64,000 nucleotides of DNA from Acetobacter conturbans (lineage in GTDB: Bacteria; Pseudomonadota; Alphaproteobacteria; Acetobacterales; Acetobacteraceae). Shown here piece by piece: positions 17,333-25,978 of the stretch. Positions within the stretch are counted from its first letter, which is position 1, and each line of letters opens with the position of its first letter. A program made the position numbers and the translations under genes. The notes under the pieces were generated by a model. The model ran no database searches. It was not told where the DNA came from and was given only the letters and a program-made list of their open reading frames with translations. The stretch covers positions 242,352-306,351 of the forward strand of contig NZ_WOSY01000003.1 of assembly GCF_011516755.1 (NCBI RefSeq), read 5' to 3'.

Positions 17333-17812
17333 ATGAGCGACAAGGAAACGAAGGAACAGGTCAGCCGGGTCAGCATTTCTCTGCCGCCCGCCATTCTTCG
17401 GGAACTGGATGCGATGGTGGCCGAGAAAGGGTACGCCAGCCGCTCACAGGCCGTGCAAAGCATCCTGCATCAGGAATTGCTCGCCAGTCATCACGATCAT
17501 GAAGATGAGCTGATGGCCGGTGTCATTCTACTTTTCTACAACAATGCGGCGACCGGTCTTCAACAGAAACTTGCTGAACTGCAATATCAAAATCTTGCCG
17601 AGGTCATCAGCTCGCTGCACGTCAATCTCATCCGCCGCCAGACACTCGAAGTCCTTCTCGTGCAGGGAAAGGTTGGAAAACTTCAGGAGATCACAAACCA
17701 TCTCGTCACGCTGTCGGGCGTCATTTCCGGACGGCTGCACCTGATCGCCTCGCTGATCCCGCCTGTGCATGAAAAGGGACGACCACCGCCGCTTGAAATC
17801 GACACGCCCTGA
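17333..17812 (+). CDS. NikR-like ribbon-helix-helix regulator lacking nickel ligands
   Basis: The 159-residue protein has a CopG/NikR ribbon-helix-helix N-terminus (RVSISLPPAILRELDAMVAE, then YASRSQAVQSIL) and an ACT-like C-terminal domain. The ACT part aligns without gaps to E. coli NikR over 53 residues. Of the four NikR nickel ligands only His87 is kept (here His96). The His76, His89 and Cys95 positions are Tyr85, Asn98 and Thr104. It should not bind nickel as NikR does and may sense another small ligand. It lies inside the transporter/carboxylase operon, and a 28-bp dyad of NikR geometry lies on the operon promoter, so autoregulation is likely. Confidence 0.85.
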   Translation: MSDKETKEQVSRVSISLPPAILRELDAMVAEKGYASRSQAVQSILHQELLASHHDHEDELMAGVILLFYNNAATGLQQKLAELQYQNLAEVISSLHVNLIRRQTLEVLLVQGKVGKLQEITNHLVTLSGVISGRLHLIASLIPPVHEKGRPPPLEIDTP

Positions 17813-17859
17813 AACATCTGCACGACAAACACATCCCGGACATTCGGAAAGACACAGAC

Positions 17860-18663
17860 ATGCAAATCGATCAGCAAACTCCTGAGTGGTATCGCGAACG
17901 ATATAACAGCCTGCGCGACAAGGCTCTTGAAACAGAAACCATGTCGCGTGCTGCCGTCGCTCCGATCGACATGACGGAGAGCAGCGTCCTGCATCGCGAA
18001 ACGATTCCGGGTGGATGGTACTGGAGCACGTTTCTTCCGCGCGGACAGGCACTGCGGCTGATCAACAGCAGTGGCAATAACGGCGTTTCCGTTATGGTCT
18101 GGAATGCTGATGATTTCAGCGAACGCTACAACGCCGGCGATACCATCAAGCTGCAATGGACCACCTGCCTCACGACGGGTCGCGTGCTGTTTTCCGACAT
18201 GGGACGTGTGCTGGCCTCCATCATCGGTGATAGCTGCGGTTACAGCGACACACTCGTCGGTGGCAGCACGCCGCAGAGCAACGAGAAAAATTTCGACGAC
18301 GCGTCGTTGCGCAACACCCGCAACAATCTGCGTCTGATTGCAGGAAAATATGGCATGGCACAAAAGGATGTTGCCTCCTGCATCACGTTCTTCTCCCATG
18401 TCAGTGCGCAGGCCGACGGCCGCCTCAAATGGATCGAGGGGGATGTAAAACCCGGCCAGCATGTCGATCTGCGGGCCGAAATGAACCTTCTTGTCGCTGT
18501 CTCGAACTGTTACCATCCTCTCAGCCCAGACACGACATGCGTACCCGAACCGATCGAAGCCGTGCGCTGGCAGGCCCCACTCCCCGCCGCCGACGATTTC
18601 TGCCGCACATTCTGCGATGAAGCAAAGCGCGGCTTCGAAAATACCGATCCCCTGTTCGCCTGA
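17860..18663 (+). CDS. urea carboxylase-associated protein 1 (DUF1989; carboxyguanidine deiminase subunit)
   Basis: The 267-residue DUF1989 protein belongs to the pair long called urea-carboxylase-associated proteins. Published work on Pseudomonas showed that this pair (CgdA/CgdB) forms a carboxyguanidine deiminase that converts carboxyguanidine to allophanate and ammonia. Visible family residues include GDSCGYSDTLVGG, a HVDLRAEM segment and NCYHPL near the C-terminus. Conserved Cys and His in these could bind a metal. The partner is the next gene. Which subunit is A and which is B is not assigned here. Confidence 0.88.
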   Translation: MQIDQQTPEWYRERYNSLRDKALETETMSRAAVAPIDMTESSVLHRETIPGGWYWSTFLPRGQALRLINSSGNNGVSVMVWNADDFSERYNAGDTIKLQWTTCLTTGRVLFSDMGRVLASIIGDSCGYSDTLVGGSTPQSNEKNFDDASLRNTRNNLRLIAGKYGMAQKDVASCITFFSHVSAQADGRLKWIEGDVKPGQHVDLRAEMNLLVAVSNCYHPLSPDTTCVPEPIEAVRWQAPLPAADDFCRTFCDEAKRGFENTDPLFA

Positions 18664-18680
18664 GCGAGGAGACAGAACTC

Positions 18681-19325
18681 ATGACACTACTTCCCGTTGA
18701 ACAGGCTTTTTCGAAAATCGATCTGGATCAGGTCATTCCTGCACGTCGCCCCTGGTCGGGCATCGTGCGCAAGGGACAGGTTCTGCGTATCATCGATCTG
18801 GAAAGCCAGCAGGCCGTCGATGCCCTTTTCTACAATGCCCATGCCTATCATGAGCGCTACAGTGCACAGGACACGCTGGTCAGTCAGGGTGCGGCCTATA
18901 TCGACAAGGGCGCGAAACTGTATTCCAATGAAGGCAATGTTCTGATGAGCGTTGTCGAGGACACCTGTGGTCGCCACGATACGCTGGCCGGTGCATGCAG
19001 TTGCGAGTCCAACACCGTGCGCTTCGGCCACGAAACGAAATACATGCATGCCTGTCGTGAAAACTTCCTTCTGGAAGTTGAGAAATACGGCATGAGCAAG
19101 CGTGACATCGTCAACAACGTCAACTTCTTCATGAACGTCCCCATCCTGCAGAATGGCGCGCTGGTGATTGATGATGGTCTTTCCGATCCCGGTGGCTTCA
19201 TTGATCTGCGGGCCGAGATGGACACGCTGGTCGTTCTCTCCAACTGTCCGCAGGTGAACAACCCCTGCAACGGTTTCACGCCCACACCGATCCGCGTCAT
19301 CATCGGCGATTACGTTTCCGCCTGA
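18681..19325 (+). CDS. urea carboxylase-associated protein 2 (DUF1989; carboxyguanidine deiminase subunit)
   Basis: This 214-residue DUF1989 protein is the partner of the preceding gene, from which it is separated by 17 bases. The two share the same fold and motifs: VVEDTCGRHDTLAGACSCES, then NNVNFFMNVPI and GGFIDLRAEMDTLVVLSNCP. The pair is known to work as a heteromer on carboxyguanidine. Its presence argues that the following carboxylase acts on guanidine rather than urea. The substrate here is an inference from family and context. Confidence 0.88.
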   Translation: MTLLPVEQAFSKIDLDQVIPARRPWSGIVRKGQVLRIIDLESQQAVDALFYNAHAYHERYSAQDTLVSQGAAYIDKGAKLYSNEGNVLMSVVEDTCGRHDTLAGACSCESNTVRFGHETKYMHACRENFLLEVEKYGMSKRDIVNNVNFFMNVPILQNGALVIDDGLSDPGGFIDLRAEMDTLVVLSNCPQVNNPCNGFTPTPIRVIIGDYVSA

Positions 19326-19343
19326 CAGTCTGGAAAAAGCGTT

Positions 19344-22300
19344 ATGTTCACAAAGGTTCTCATCGCCAACCGTGGCGAAATCGTCCGGCGCGTGGGTCGT
19401 ACCCTGCGCCGGATGGGGATTGCTTCCGTCGCGGTCTGTTCAGAAGCCGACCGGTTCGCACCGCCCGTTCTGGAAGCGGATGATGCTGTTCTGATCGGCC
19501 CTTCGGCGGTCAGCGAGAGTTACCTGAGCATGGACGCCATTCTGGATGCCTGCGAGCGCACCGGCGCGCAGGCCGTTCATCCGGGCTATGGCTTTCTCAG
19601 TGAACGCGCAGAATTTGCCGAAAAGCTTGCCGAACGTGGAATCCGGTTCATCGGCCCGCGGCCAGAACATATGCGGGCATTCGGACTGAAGCACACCGCC
19701 CGCGATCTGGCGAAACAGAACAATGTGCCGCTGTTGCCCGGTACCGATATCCTCACCTCCGCCGACGAAGCTGCAAGTGCTGCATCCCGCATTGGTTATC
19801 CTGTCATGCTCAAGAGCACGGCGGGCGGTGGCGGTATCGGCATGCAGGTTTGTAACGACGAAGCCGCATTGCGCGCCTGTTTCGAAGCCGTCTCGCGCCT
19901 CGGCGGCAACAATTTCGGAGATGCCCGCGTCTTTCTTGAAAAGTTCATCGCCTGCGCCCGTCATATCGAGGTCCAGATTTTCGGTGACGGCAAAGGCAAT
20001 ATTCTCACACTCGGCGAACGTGACTGCTCCCTGCAACGGCGCAACCAAAAGGTCATCGAAGAGACCCCCGCACCGGACCTGAGCGAGGAAACCCGCCTCA
20101 GCCTGCGAACCGCCGCAAAGGCATTGTGCTCGGCCGTCGCCTATGAATCGGCTGGCACCGTCGAGTTCATTTACGATACGGAAAGCGGCCAGTTCTGCTT
20201 CCTTGAAGTGAACACCCGCCTTCAGGTCGAGCACTGTGTCACTGAAGAGATTTACGGCATCGACCTCGTCGAGTGGATGGTGCGGCAGGCGAATGGTGAT
20301 TTCATCCTGCCTGCACAGGAAAGCCTTATTCCGAAAGGTGCTGCCGTCGAGGCACGCATCTATGCCGAAAATCCGGCTGAAAACTTCCGCCCCTCCACCG
20401 GACGGCTGACGGAAGTGAGTTTCGCGCCCGGCGTGCGTGTGGACGGCTGGGTTGAAACCGGCACGGAAGTCACGCCGTATTATGATCCCATGATCGCCAA
20501 GGTGATCGCCCGGGGAGCAACGCGGGATGAGGCATTCAGCGCCCTGCATGACGCGCTGGTGGCCACCCGCATTGGCGGGCTGGAGAGCAATCTCGACTAT
20601 CTCCGGGCCATCACCGCCGATCCCGCTGTCCGCGCCGGCAAGGTCTATACCGGCCTGCTCAATACATTCACCTATGTGCCCACCACCATCGAAGTCGTTT
20701 CACCCGGCCTGCAATCCACCGTGCAGGACTGGCCGGGACGCATCGGTTACTGGGATGTCGGGGTGCCCCCCAACGGCCCGATGGACGACCGGAATTTTCG
20801 TCTTGCGAACCGGATTGTGGGTAATGCGGAAGGCGCACCCGCCCTTGAACTGACCGTCACGGGTCCGGTCCTGCGCTTCAACGCTGCCGCCGTTATCGGC
20901 CTTGCGGGCGCGACCATGACAGCGACGCTGGACGGGACACCCGTGCCCTACTGGGAACCCGTTGCGATCAGGGCAGGCCAGACCCTCTCTCTCGGCCAGA
21001 TCAAGGGACCGGGACACCGAACCTATCTCGCCATTCAGGGCGGCATTGATGCACCGCTTTACCTCGGTTCAGCCTCGACCTTCATGCTCGGCCAGTTCGG
21101 CGGCCATGCCACCGGGCAACTGCGCACCGGCGATGTCCTGCGCTTCCGGCCAGAGGGCGGCACGCTGACAGCAGCTGCCATTCCGATGAACGAACGGCCG
21201 GACTTTACCAATACGTGGGAACTGGGCGTTCTCTACGGTCCGCATGGCGCACCTGATTTCTTCCGTGACGAAGACATCGATGATCTGTTTTCCAGCGAAT
21301 ATGAAGTCCATTTCAACAGCGCCCGCACTGGCGTACGCCTGATCGGGCCAAAACCGCGCTGGGCACGCACGGATGGCGGCGAAGCCGGACTGCATCCATC
21401 CAACATTCACGATAACGCCTACGCCATCGGCGCCATCGACTTTACGGGTGACATGCCCATCCTGCTCGGCCCCGACGGACCGAGCCTCGGCGGGTTCGTC
21501 TGCCCCGCCGTGCTGACCCGCGATGAACTGTGGAAGATGGGCCAGCTTCATCCCGGCGATAAAATCCGCTTCCGGCGGGTGCAGGCTCAGCCGTTGAGTG
21601 TCAGTTTCCTGCCTGCGCCGATTGATGCCATCGAGCCGATCCTGTTCCGGTCGGAAGGCGACGTGCCGGTCGTCTATCGCCGTGCAGGCGACTGTTACCT
21701 GCTGCTCGAATTCGGTGCGCCCATTCTGGACATTCCGCTGCGGCTGCGTGTGCAGCTCATGCTGGAAGCGATCCGGCGGCGTGGTGTGGAAGGGATCATC
21801 GACCTGACGCCGGGCATTCGCTCGCTACAGATTCACTATAACCCCGACGTCATCACGCTCGCTGCCCTTCTGGAAACCCTGTACGGCATCGAGCAGGCGC
21901 TCCCTTCCAACGACGATGACATCGTGGTGCCGAGCCGCATCATCCATCTGCCCGTCTCATGGAATGACGAGCAGGCACAACTGGCGATGCAGCGCTATCA
22001 GGAGCTAGTGCGCCCGAACGCGCCCTGGTGCCCGTCGAACATCGAATTCATCCGGCGCATCAACGGTCTTTCATCGGAAGAGGCTGTCAGGGATATCATC
22101 TTCAACGCCTCCTACCTCGTCATGGGTCTGGGCGATGTCTATCTCGGCGCGCCCGTCGCCACGCCGGTCGATCCGCGCCACCGTCTGGTGACCACGAAAT
22201 ACAATCCGGCCCGTACATGGACGCCGGACAATGTCGTCGGCATCGGCGGCAGCTATATGTGCATCTACGGCATGGAAGGACCGGGCGGCTACCAGTTGTT

Positions 22301-22892
22301 CGGGCGCACCATTCAGGTATGGAACACATGGCGTAGCACGGATGTTTTCGAAAAAGGCACGCCCTGGCTTCTGCGTTTCTTCGATCAGATCCGTTTCTAT
22401 CCAGTCTCGCATGACGAACTGATGGAGGCACGCGCCGCGTTTCCTCATGGTCGCTTCCCCGTGAAGATCGAGGAGACCACATTCAGCCTGAAAGACTACA
22501 AGGCTTTCCTGTCAGCCAACGCGGATGAGATCGCCGATGCGAAGGCACGCCAACAGGCTGCTTTCGAGGCAGAGCGTCAGGACTGGATCGCCAAAGGTCT
22601 TGATACGTTCGAAGAGGCTCCCAACACCACTCAGGCCGATGACAGCATTTTGCCGGAAGGCCGGATGAGTGTGGACAGCCCCGTTCCGGGCAGCATCTGG
22701 CAACTACCGGTCGCGATCGGCGACACCGTGAAGGTGGGTGACACAGTGGCTATCATTGAGTCCATGAAGACGGAAATGAAAATCGCCGCTCCCGCTTCCG
22801 GCACCGTGACGGACATCCTGTGCCGCAAAGGACGGGAAGTCCGTGGCGGCGAACGGATCATGGTCATCGACACGAACCAGACCTCATCATGA
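19344..22892 (+). CDS. uca: urea/guanidine carboxylase (biotin-dependent)
   Basis: The 1182-residue biotin enzyme has all expected domains. Biotin carboxylase spans residues ~1-445 (ANRGEIVRRV; KSTAGGGGIGMQ; EVNTRLQVEH). The carboxyltransferase of KipA/KipI-like AHS2 and AHS1 parts spans ~455-1030, with DPRHRLVTTKYNPARTWTP. The biotinyl domain is at ~1110-1182, with ESMKTEM and the biotin Lys at residue 1142. It carboxylates urea to allophanate, or guanidine to carboxyguanidine. The adjacent DUF1989 pair favours guanidine. The residue that separates urea from guanidine enzymes lies in the carboxyltransferase site; I did not assign it with confidence. The stop overlaps the next ATG. Confidence 0.92.
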   Translation: MFTKVLIANRGEIVRRVGRTLRRMGIASVAVCSEADRFAPPVLEADDAVLIGPSAVSESYLSMDAILDACERTGAQAVHPGYGFLSERAEFAEKLAERGIRFIGPRPEHMRAFGLKHTARDLAKQNNVPLLPGTDILTSADEAASAASRIGYPVMLKSTAGGGGIGMQVCNDEAALRACFEAVSRLGGNNFGDARVFLEKFIACARHIEVQIFGDGKGNILTLGERDCSLQRRNQKVIEETPAPDLSEETRLSLRTAAKALCSAVAYESAGTVEFIYDTESGQFCFLEVNTRLQVEHCVTEEIYGIDLVEWMVRQANGDFILPAQESLIPKGAAVEARIYAENPAENFRPSTGRLTEVSFAPGVRVDGWVETGTEVTPYYDPMIAKVIARGATRDEAFSALHDALVATRIGGLESNLDYLRAITADPAVRAGKVYTGLLNTFTYVPTTIEVVSPGLQSTVQDWPGRIGYWDVGVPPNGPMDDRNFRLANRIVGNAEGAPALELTVTGPVLRFNAAAVIGLAGATMTATLDGTPVPYWEPVAIRAGQTLSLGQIKGPGHRTYLAIQGGIDAPLYLGSASTFMLGQFGGHATGQLRTGDVLRFRPEGGTLTAAAIPMNERPDFTNTWELGVLYGPHGAPDFFRDEDIDDLFSSEYEVHFNSARTGVRLIGPKPRWARTDGGEAGLHPSNIHDNAYAIGAIDFTGDMPILLGPDGPSLGGFVCPAVLTRDELWKMGQLHPGDKIRFRRVQAQPLSVSFLPAPIDAIEPILFRSEGDVPVVYRRAGDCYLLLEFGAPILDIPLRLRVQLMLEAIRRRGVEGIIDLTPGIRSLQIHYNPDVITLAALLETLYGIEQALPSNDDDIVVPSRIIHLPVSWNDEQAQLAMQRYQELVRPNAPWCPSNIEFIRRINGLSSEEAVRDIIFNASYLVMGLGDVYLGAPVATPVDPRHRLVTTKYNPARTWTPDNVVGIGGSYMCIYGMEGPGGYQLFGRTIQVWNTWRSTDVFEKGTPWLLRFFDQIRFYPVSHDELMEARAAFPHGRFPVKIEETTFSLKDYKAFLSANADEIADAKARQQAAFEAERQDWIAKGLDTFEEAPNTTQADDSILPEGRMSVDSPVPGSIWQLPVAIGDTVKVGDTVAIIESMKTEMKIAAPASGTVTDILCRKGREVRGGERIMVIDTNQTSS

Positions 22893-24715
22893 TCAGAAAA
22901 GAAACCCTCATGACGCTGCCAGACATGTTGCAGATTGATGATCTCCTTGCGGCTTATCGTTCGGGTGATTTTCGTCCCTCCGACCTGATCCGTGAGATCA
23001 CTGGCCGGATCGAGGCCTATCAACAGAAAGACCCCGCAGTCTGGATCAGCCTGTTTTCCACCGACCATCTTCTTGCCCGCGCTGAAGAACTCGATGGCCT
23101 TTCGTCCACCGATCTGCCGCTTTACGGAATCCCTTTCGCCGTCAAGGACAATATCGATGTGGTCGGGCTGCAAACCACCGCTGGTTGCCCCGCCTTCGCC
23201 TTTGAGCCATCCGAGAGCGCGGAAGTCGTAAAACGGCTGGAAGCGGCAGGGGCGATCGTGATCGGCAAGACCAATCTCGATCAGTTCGCCACAGGCCTTG
23301 TCGGCATGCGGTCCCCTTATGGGCAGCCCTCCTGCGTGTTCGATCCGGCCTGTGTTTCAGGTGGCTCCAGTTCCGGCTCCGCCGTATCGGTGGCTGCGGG
23401 GCTCGTGTCTTTCTCGCTTGGCACCGACACCGCAGGCTCGGGGCGTGTTCCGGCCATGTTCAACAACATCGTCGGACTGAAACCCTCGCGTGGCGTTCTG
23501 AGCACGTACGGGCTGATCCCGGCCTGTGAATCACTTGACTGCATCTCGATTTTCACTGGTTGCGTCGCGGATGCCCTGCGCGTGGAGAAAATTGCCGCCG
23601 CACCGGATTCACGCGCGCCCTATTCCCGCAGCATGACGCCGCACCGCCTACCACTGGACAGCTTCCGTTTCGGCATCCTGCCTGAATCCGAGCGTTTCTT
23701 CGACGGAGATGCAGGGAATGCCGCACTTTACGAAAATTCCATACAGACACTGATGCATCTTGGTGGAACACCGGTTGAAATCGACTTCGCTCCCCTTAAG
23801 GAAGCCGCGCAGCTTCTTTATAGCGGACCCTTCGTCGTCGAACGTCTGACTGCGCTTGGGGATTTCTACCCGCAGCACAAGGCAGACATGGACCCCACCG
23901 TCGCGGGCATCATCGCGGGAGCGGAACGCTATACGGCGGCGGATGTATTCAAAGCCATTTACCGCCAGCATGGACTACAGCAGATCGCGGAGCGGATGTG
24001 GACGCAGTTCGATGTCATGCTGATGCCGACCGCCCCCCGCATCGTGACAAAGCAGGAAGTGATCGCCGAGCCGGTCGCTGCCAACAGTATGCTCGGCACC
24101 TACACCAATTTCGTAAATATTCTTGATATGTCGGCATGTGCCGTTCCTGCCGGGTTCGGCAAGGACGGACATCCCTTCGGCGTCACGTTCGTTGCTCCGG
24201 CTTTCGCGGACCACGATGTAAGCCTCCTTGCAGATCGTTTTCATCAGGCAGTCGGCGAAAACACCGGTGCGGCCCGTAGCGAACCACCACGGCCTGTCCC
24301 ACCCGCCGAGGCGATGTCACCCGGCTCCGTGCGTCTCGCCGTTGTGGGAGCCCATCTCAAAGGGCTGCCCCTTCACTGGCAGCTGGAGCAGGAACACGCC
24401 GTCCTGCGTGAGACGACGCGCACCGCCCATGATTATCGTCTCTTTGCGCTGGCGAATTCCGTGCCGCCTAAGCCGGGTCTGGTGCGTGAACCCGGCTTCG
24501 TGGGCGCGGGACTGGAGATCGAGATCTACGAGCTCGACTCTGCCGGTTTCGGTCGGTTTGTCGCCAGCGTGCCGCAGCCGATGTCCATCGGACGCATCAC
24601 TCTTGAGGATGGTCGTGAAGTCAGCAGCTTCCTGTGTGCTGAATCCGTTGCCCGAAGCGGCACGGATATCACTGCGACTGGCGGCTGGCGCGCCTATCTG
24701 GCTGGGAAAGACTGA
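22889..24715 (+). CDS. atzF: allophanate hydrolase
   Basis: Allophanate hydrolase cleaves allophanate to ammonia and CO2, completing the urea or guanidine route. The 608-residue protein has an amidase-signature domain (residues ~1-440) with catalytic Lys in FAVKDNIDVVG and the Ser motif GGSSSGSAVSVAAGLVSFSL. A C-terminal domain (~450-608) of the AtzF/DUR1 kind catalyses the second, decarboxylating step in studied homologues. The start at 22889 overlaps the carboxylase stop (ATGA). An ATG at 22910 is an alternative. Confidence 0.93.
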   Translation: MIRKETLMTLPDMLQIDDLLAAYRSGDFRPSDLIREITGRIEAYQQKDPAVWISLFSTDHLLARAEELDGLSSTDLPLYGIPFAVKDNIDVVGLQTTAGCPAFAFEPSESAEVVKRLEAAGAIVIGKTNLDQFATGLVGMRSPYGQPSCVFDPACVSGGSSSGSAVSVAAGLVSFSLGTDTAGSGRVPAMFNNIVGLKPSRGVLSTYGLIPACESLDCISIFTGCVADALRVEKIAAAPDSRAPYSRSMTPHRLPLDSFRFGILPESERFFDGDAGNAALYENSIQTLMHLGGTPVEIDFAPLKEAAQLLYSGPFVVERLTALGDFYPQHKADMDPTVAGIIAGAERYTAADVFKAIYRQHGLQQIAERMWTQFDVMLMPTAPRIVTKQEVIAEPVAANSMLGTYTNFVNILDMSACAVPAGFGKDGHPFGVTFVAPAFADHDVSLLADRFHQAVGENTGAARSEPPRPVPPAEAMSPGSVRLAVVGAHLKGLPLHWQLEQEHAVLRETTRTAHDYRLFALANSVPPKPGLVREPGFVGAGLEIEIYELDSAGFGRFVASVPQPMSIGRITLEDGREVSSFLCAESVARSGTDITATGGWRAYLAGKD

Positions 24716-24734
24716 AGCCGGATGCTTTGATATA

Positions 24735-24772
24735 CCCCTCTCACACCTGTTTTCGGAACAGTGGGAGAGGGG
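24735..24772 (+). promoter_or_regulatory. hairpin covering the RBS of the methyltransferase gene
   Basis: A long imperfect hairpin: CCCCTCTC at 24735-24742 pairs with GAGAGGGG at 24765-24772. CAC/GTG and CTGTT/AACAG continue the stem around a TTCGG loop. The 3' arm is the Shine-Dalgarno region of the following gene (ATG at 24778). There is no U-tract, so it is more likely a translational control element or a processing site than a terminator. Confidence 0.55.
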
Positions 24773-24777
24773 ACAGC

Positions 24778-25413
24778 ATGGACCGGGATTTCTGGCTTGA
24801 AAAATGGCGCATAAACCAGATCGGTTTTCACGAAGGCACGCCGAACAGCCTGCTGACCGCGCATTTCGCCGCCCTCCGACTGAAGCCGGGCAGCCGCGTG
24901 TTCGTGCCCTTGTGTGGCAAGACACGTGACCTCTCATGGCTGCGTGCACAGGGATTTTCCGTCGTCGGTATCGACCTCAGCCGAAAGGCCATCGAACAGT
25001 TTTTCGATGAGGAAAACATTTCCTCTGTCATAGCCCAATGTGGTCGGCTGGAACGGTTCGACGCGGGGACCGTGACCCTGTTTGCAGGGGATTTTTTCGA
25101 TCTGGATGCGGAAACGCTCGGTCCGGTGGCCGCCATCTATGACCGCGCGGCGCTCATCGCCCTCCCCCCTCCGATCCGCGACCGTTACGCCGCCCACCTC
25201 GTCGCGCTGACACATGCCGCGCCACAGCTTCTGGTCACGCTGGAATATGGTCAGGCACTCCAGTCAGGACCGCCCTTTTCTGTTCCGGAAAGTGACGTTC
25301 ACGCCCTCTACGACACAACATATCGTCTGCACGAAGCCAAACGGCGTGATGTGCCCGGTGGCCTGAAGGGACGGTGCCCGGCGCAGGAAGTGGCCTGGCT
25401 GCTGGCACCCTGA
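24778..25413 (+). CDS. tpm: thiopurine S-methyltransferase-like protein
   Basis: The 211-residue protein is of the bacterial TPMT family. It uses S-adenosylmethionine to methylate thiols or selenium and tellurium oxyanion products. It starts MDRDFWLEKWRINQIGFHE, a hallmark of the family. SAM-binding motifs RVFVPLCGKTRDLSWL and VVGIDLSRKAIEQFF follow, with IYDRAALIALPP further on. The ATG at 24778 fits family length; upstream in-frame codons run through the hairpin. The last ~40 residues are shortened or divergent. It is 62 bases behind the allophanate hydrolase gene and may be read from the same transcript. Confidence 0.85.
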   Translation: MDRDFWLEKWRINQIGFHEGTPNSLLTAHFAALRLKPGSRVFVPLCGKTRDLSWLRAQGFSVVGIDLSRKAIEQFFDEENISSVIAQCGRLERFDAGTVTLFAGDFFDLDAETLGPVAAIYDRAALIALPPPIRDRYAAHLVALTHAAPQLLVTLEYGQALQSGPPFSVPESDVHALYDTTYRLHEAKRRDVPGGLKGRCPAQEVAWLLAP

Positions 25414-25423
25414 CGGACCACCC

Positions 25424-25876
25424 TCAGACGGGAAGCGTCGGGTCGGACTTCACCTCTTCCATGACCGTATAGGTGTGCGTCTGCCTGATCCCCGGCAGGC
25501 GCGTCAGGGTTTCTCCCAGAAAACGGCGATAGGCCGCCATATCCTTCACACGCGCCTTGAGCAGGTAATCGAAGCCGCCTGCGACCATGTGACATTCGCT
25601 GATCTGAGGACTGGACCGGACGGCCTTTGAGAAACGCTCGAACAGGTCGTCCTCGGTTCGGTCGAGCGTGATCTGCACAAAAACGAGAAGCCCGAGCTGG
25701 ACCGCATCGGGGTTGAGCTGCGCCGCATAGCGCTGGATCACGCCCTTCTGTTCAAGCCGGCGCACACGCTCAAGCGTCGCCGCCGGACTGAGGTGGATGG
25801 AGCGCGCCAGCTCGACATTGCTGATACGCCCGTCCACCTGAAGAATCCTCAGAATTTTACGATCGAGACTGTCCAC
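25424..25876 (-). CDS. putR: Lrp/AsnC-family regulator (probable PutR)
   Basis: The 150-residue protein has an Lrp winged helix at residues 1-60 (DRKILRILQVDGRISNVELA, then ATLERVRRLEQKGVI). A RAM/AsnC effector domain follows, with CHMVAGGFDYLLKARV. It is divergently transcribed from putA. In alphaproteobacteria such Lrp-like neighbours (PutR) activate putA in response to proline. This role is inferred from the family and position. Confidence 0.88.
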   Translation of the reverse strand: MDSLDRKILRILQVDGRISNVELARSIHLSPAATLERVRRLEQKGVIQRYAAQLNPDAVQLGLLVFVQITLDRTEDDLFERFSKAVRSSPQISECHMVAGGFDYLLKARVKDMAAYRRFLGETLTRLPGIRQTHTYTVMEEVKSDPTLPV

Positions 25877-25902
25877 TCCGCCACCTCCTCCGAACGAATG
25901 AT

Positions 25903-25930
25903 ACCGTTTCGGTTTTATACCGAATATAAT
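25903..25930 (+). promoter_or_regulatory. putA promoter with candidate PutR sites
   Basis: A perfect -10 TATAAT (25925-25930) is present with only a weak -35 (TACCGT at 25902-25907), as expected for an activated promoter. Three alternating half-sites overlap the -35: ACCG at 25903-25906, CGGT at 25910-25913 and ACCG at 25919-25922. This may be the binding site of the divergent Lrp-type regulator. Confidence 0.45.
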
Positions 25931-25978
25931 TTCGTCATATAGTCCATAATACAGAGATAATTTTTCAGAAAACCACGT

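Noticed and set aside
19440..20549. 369-codon minus-strand frame inside the carboxylase gene
   Set aside because: It is antisense to a clear biotin carboxylase domain and shows no domain of its own. GC-rich genes often give long antisense frames.
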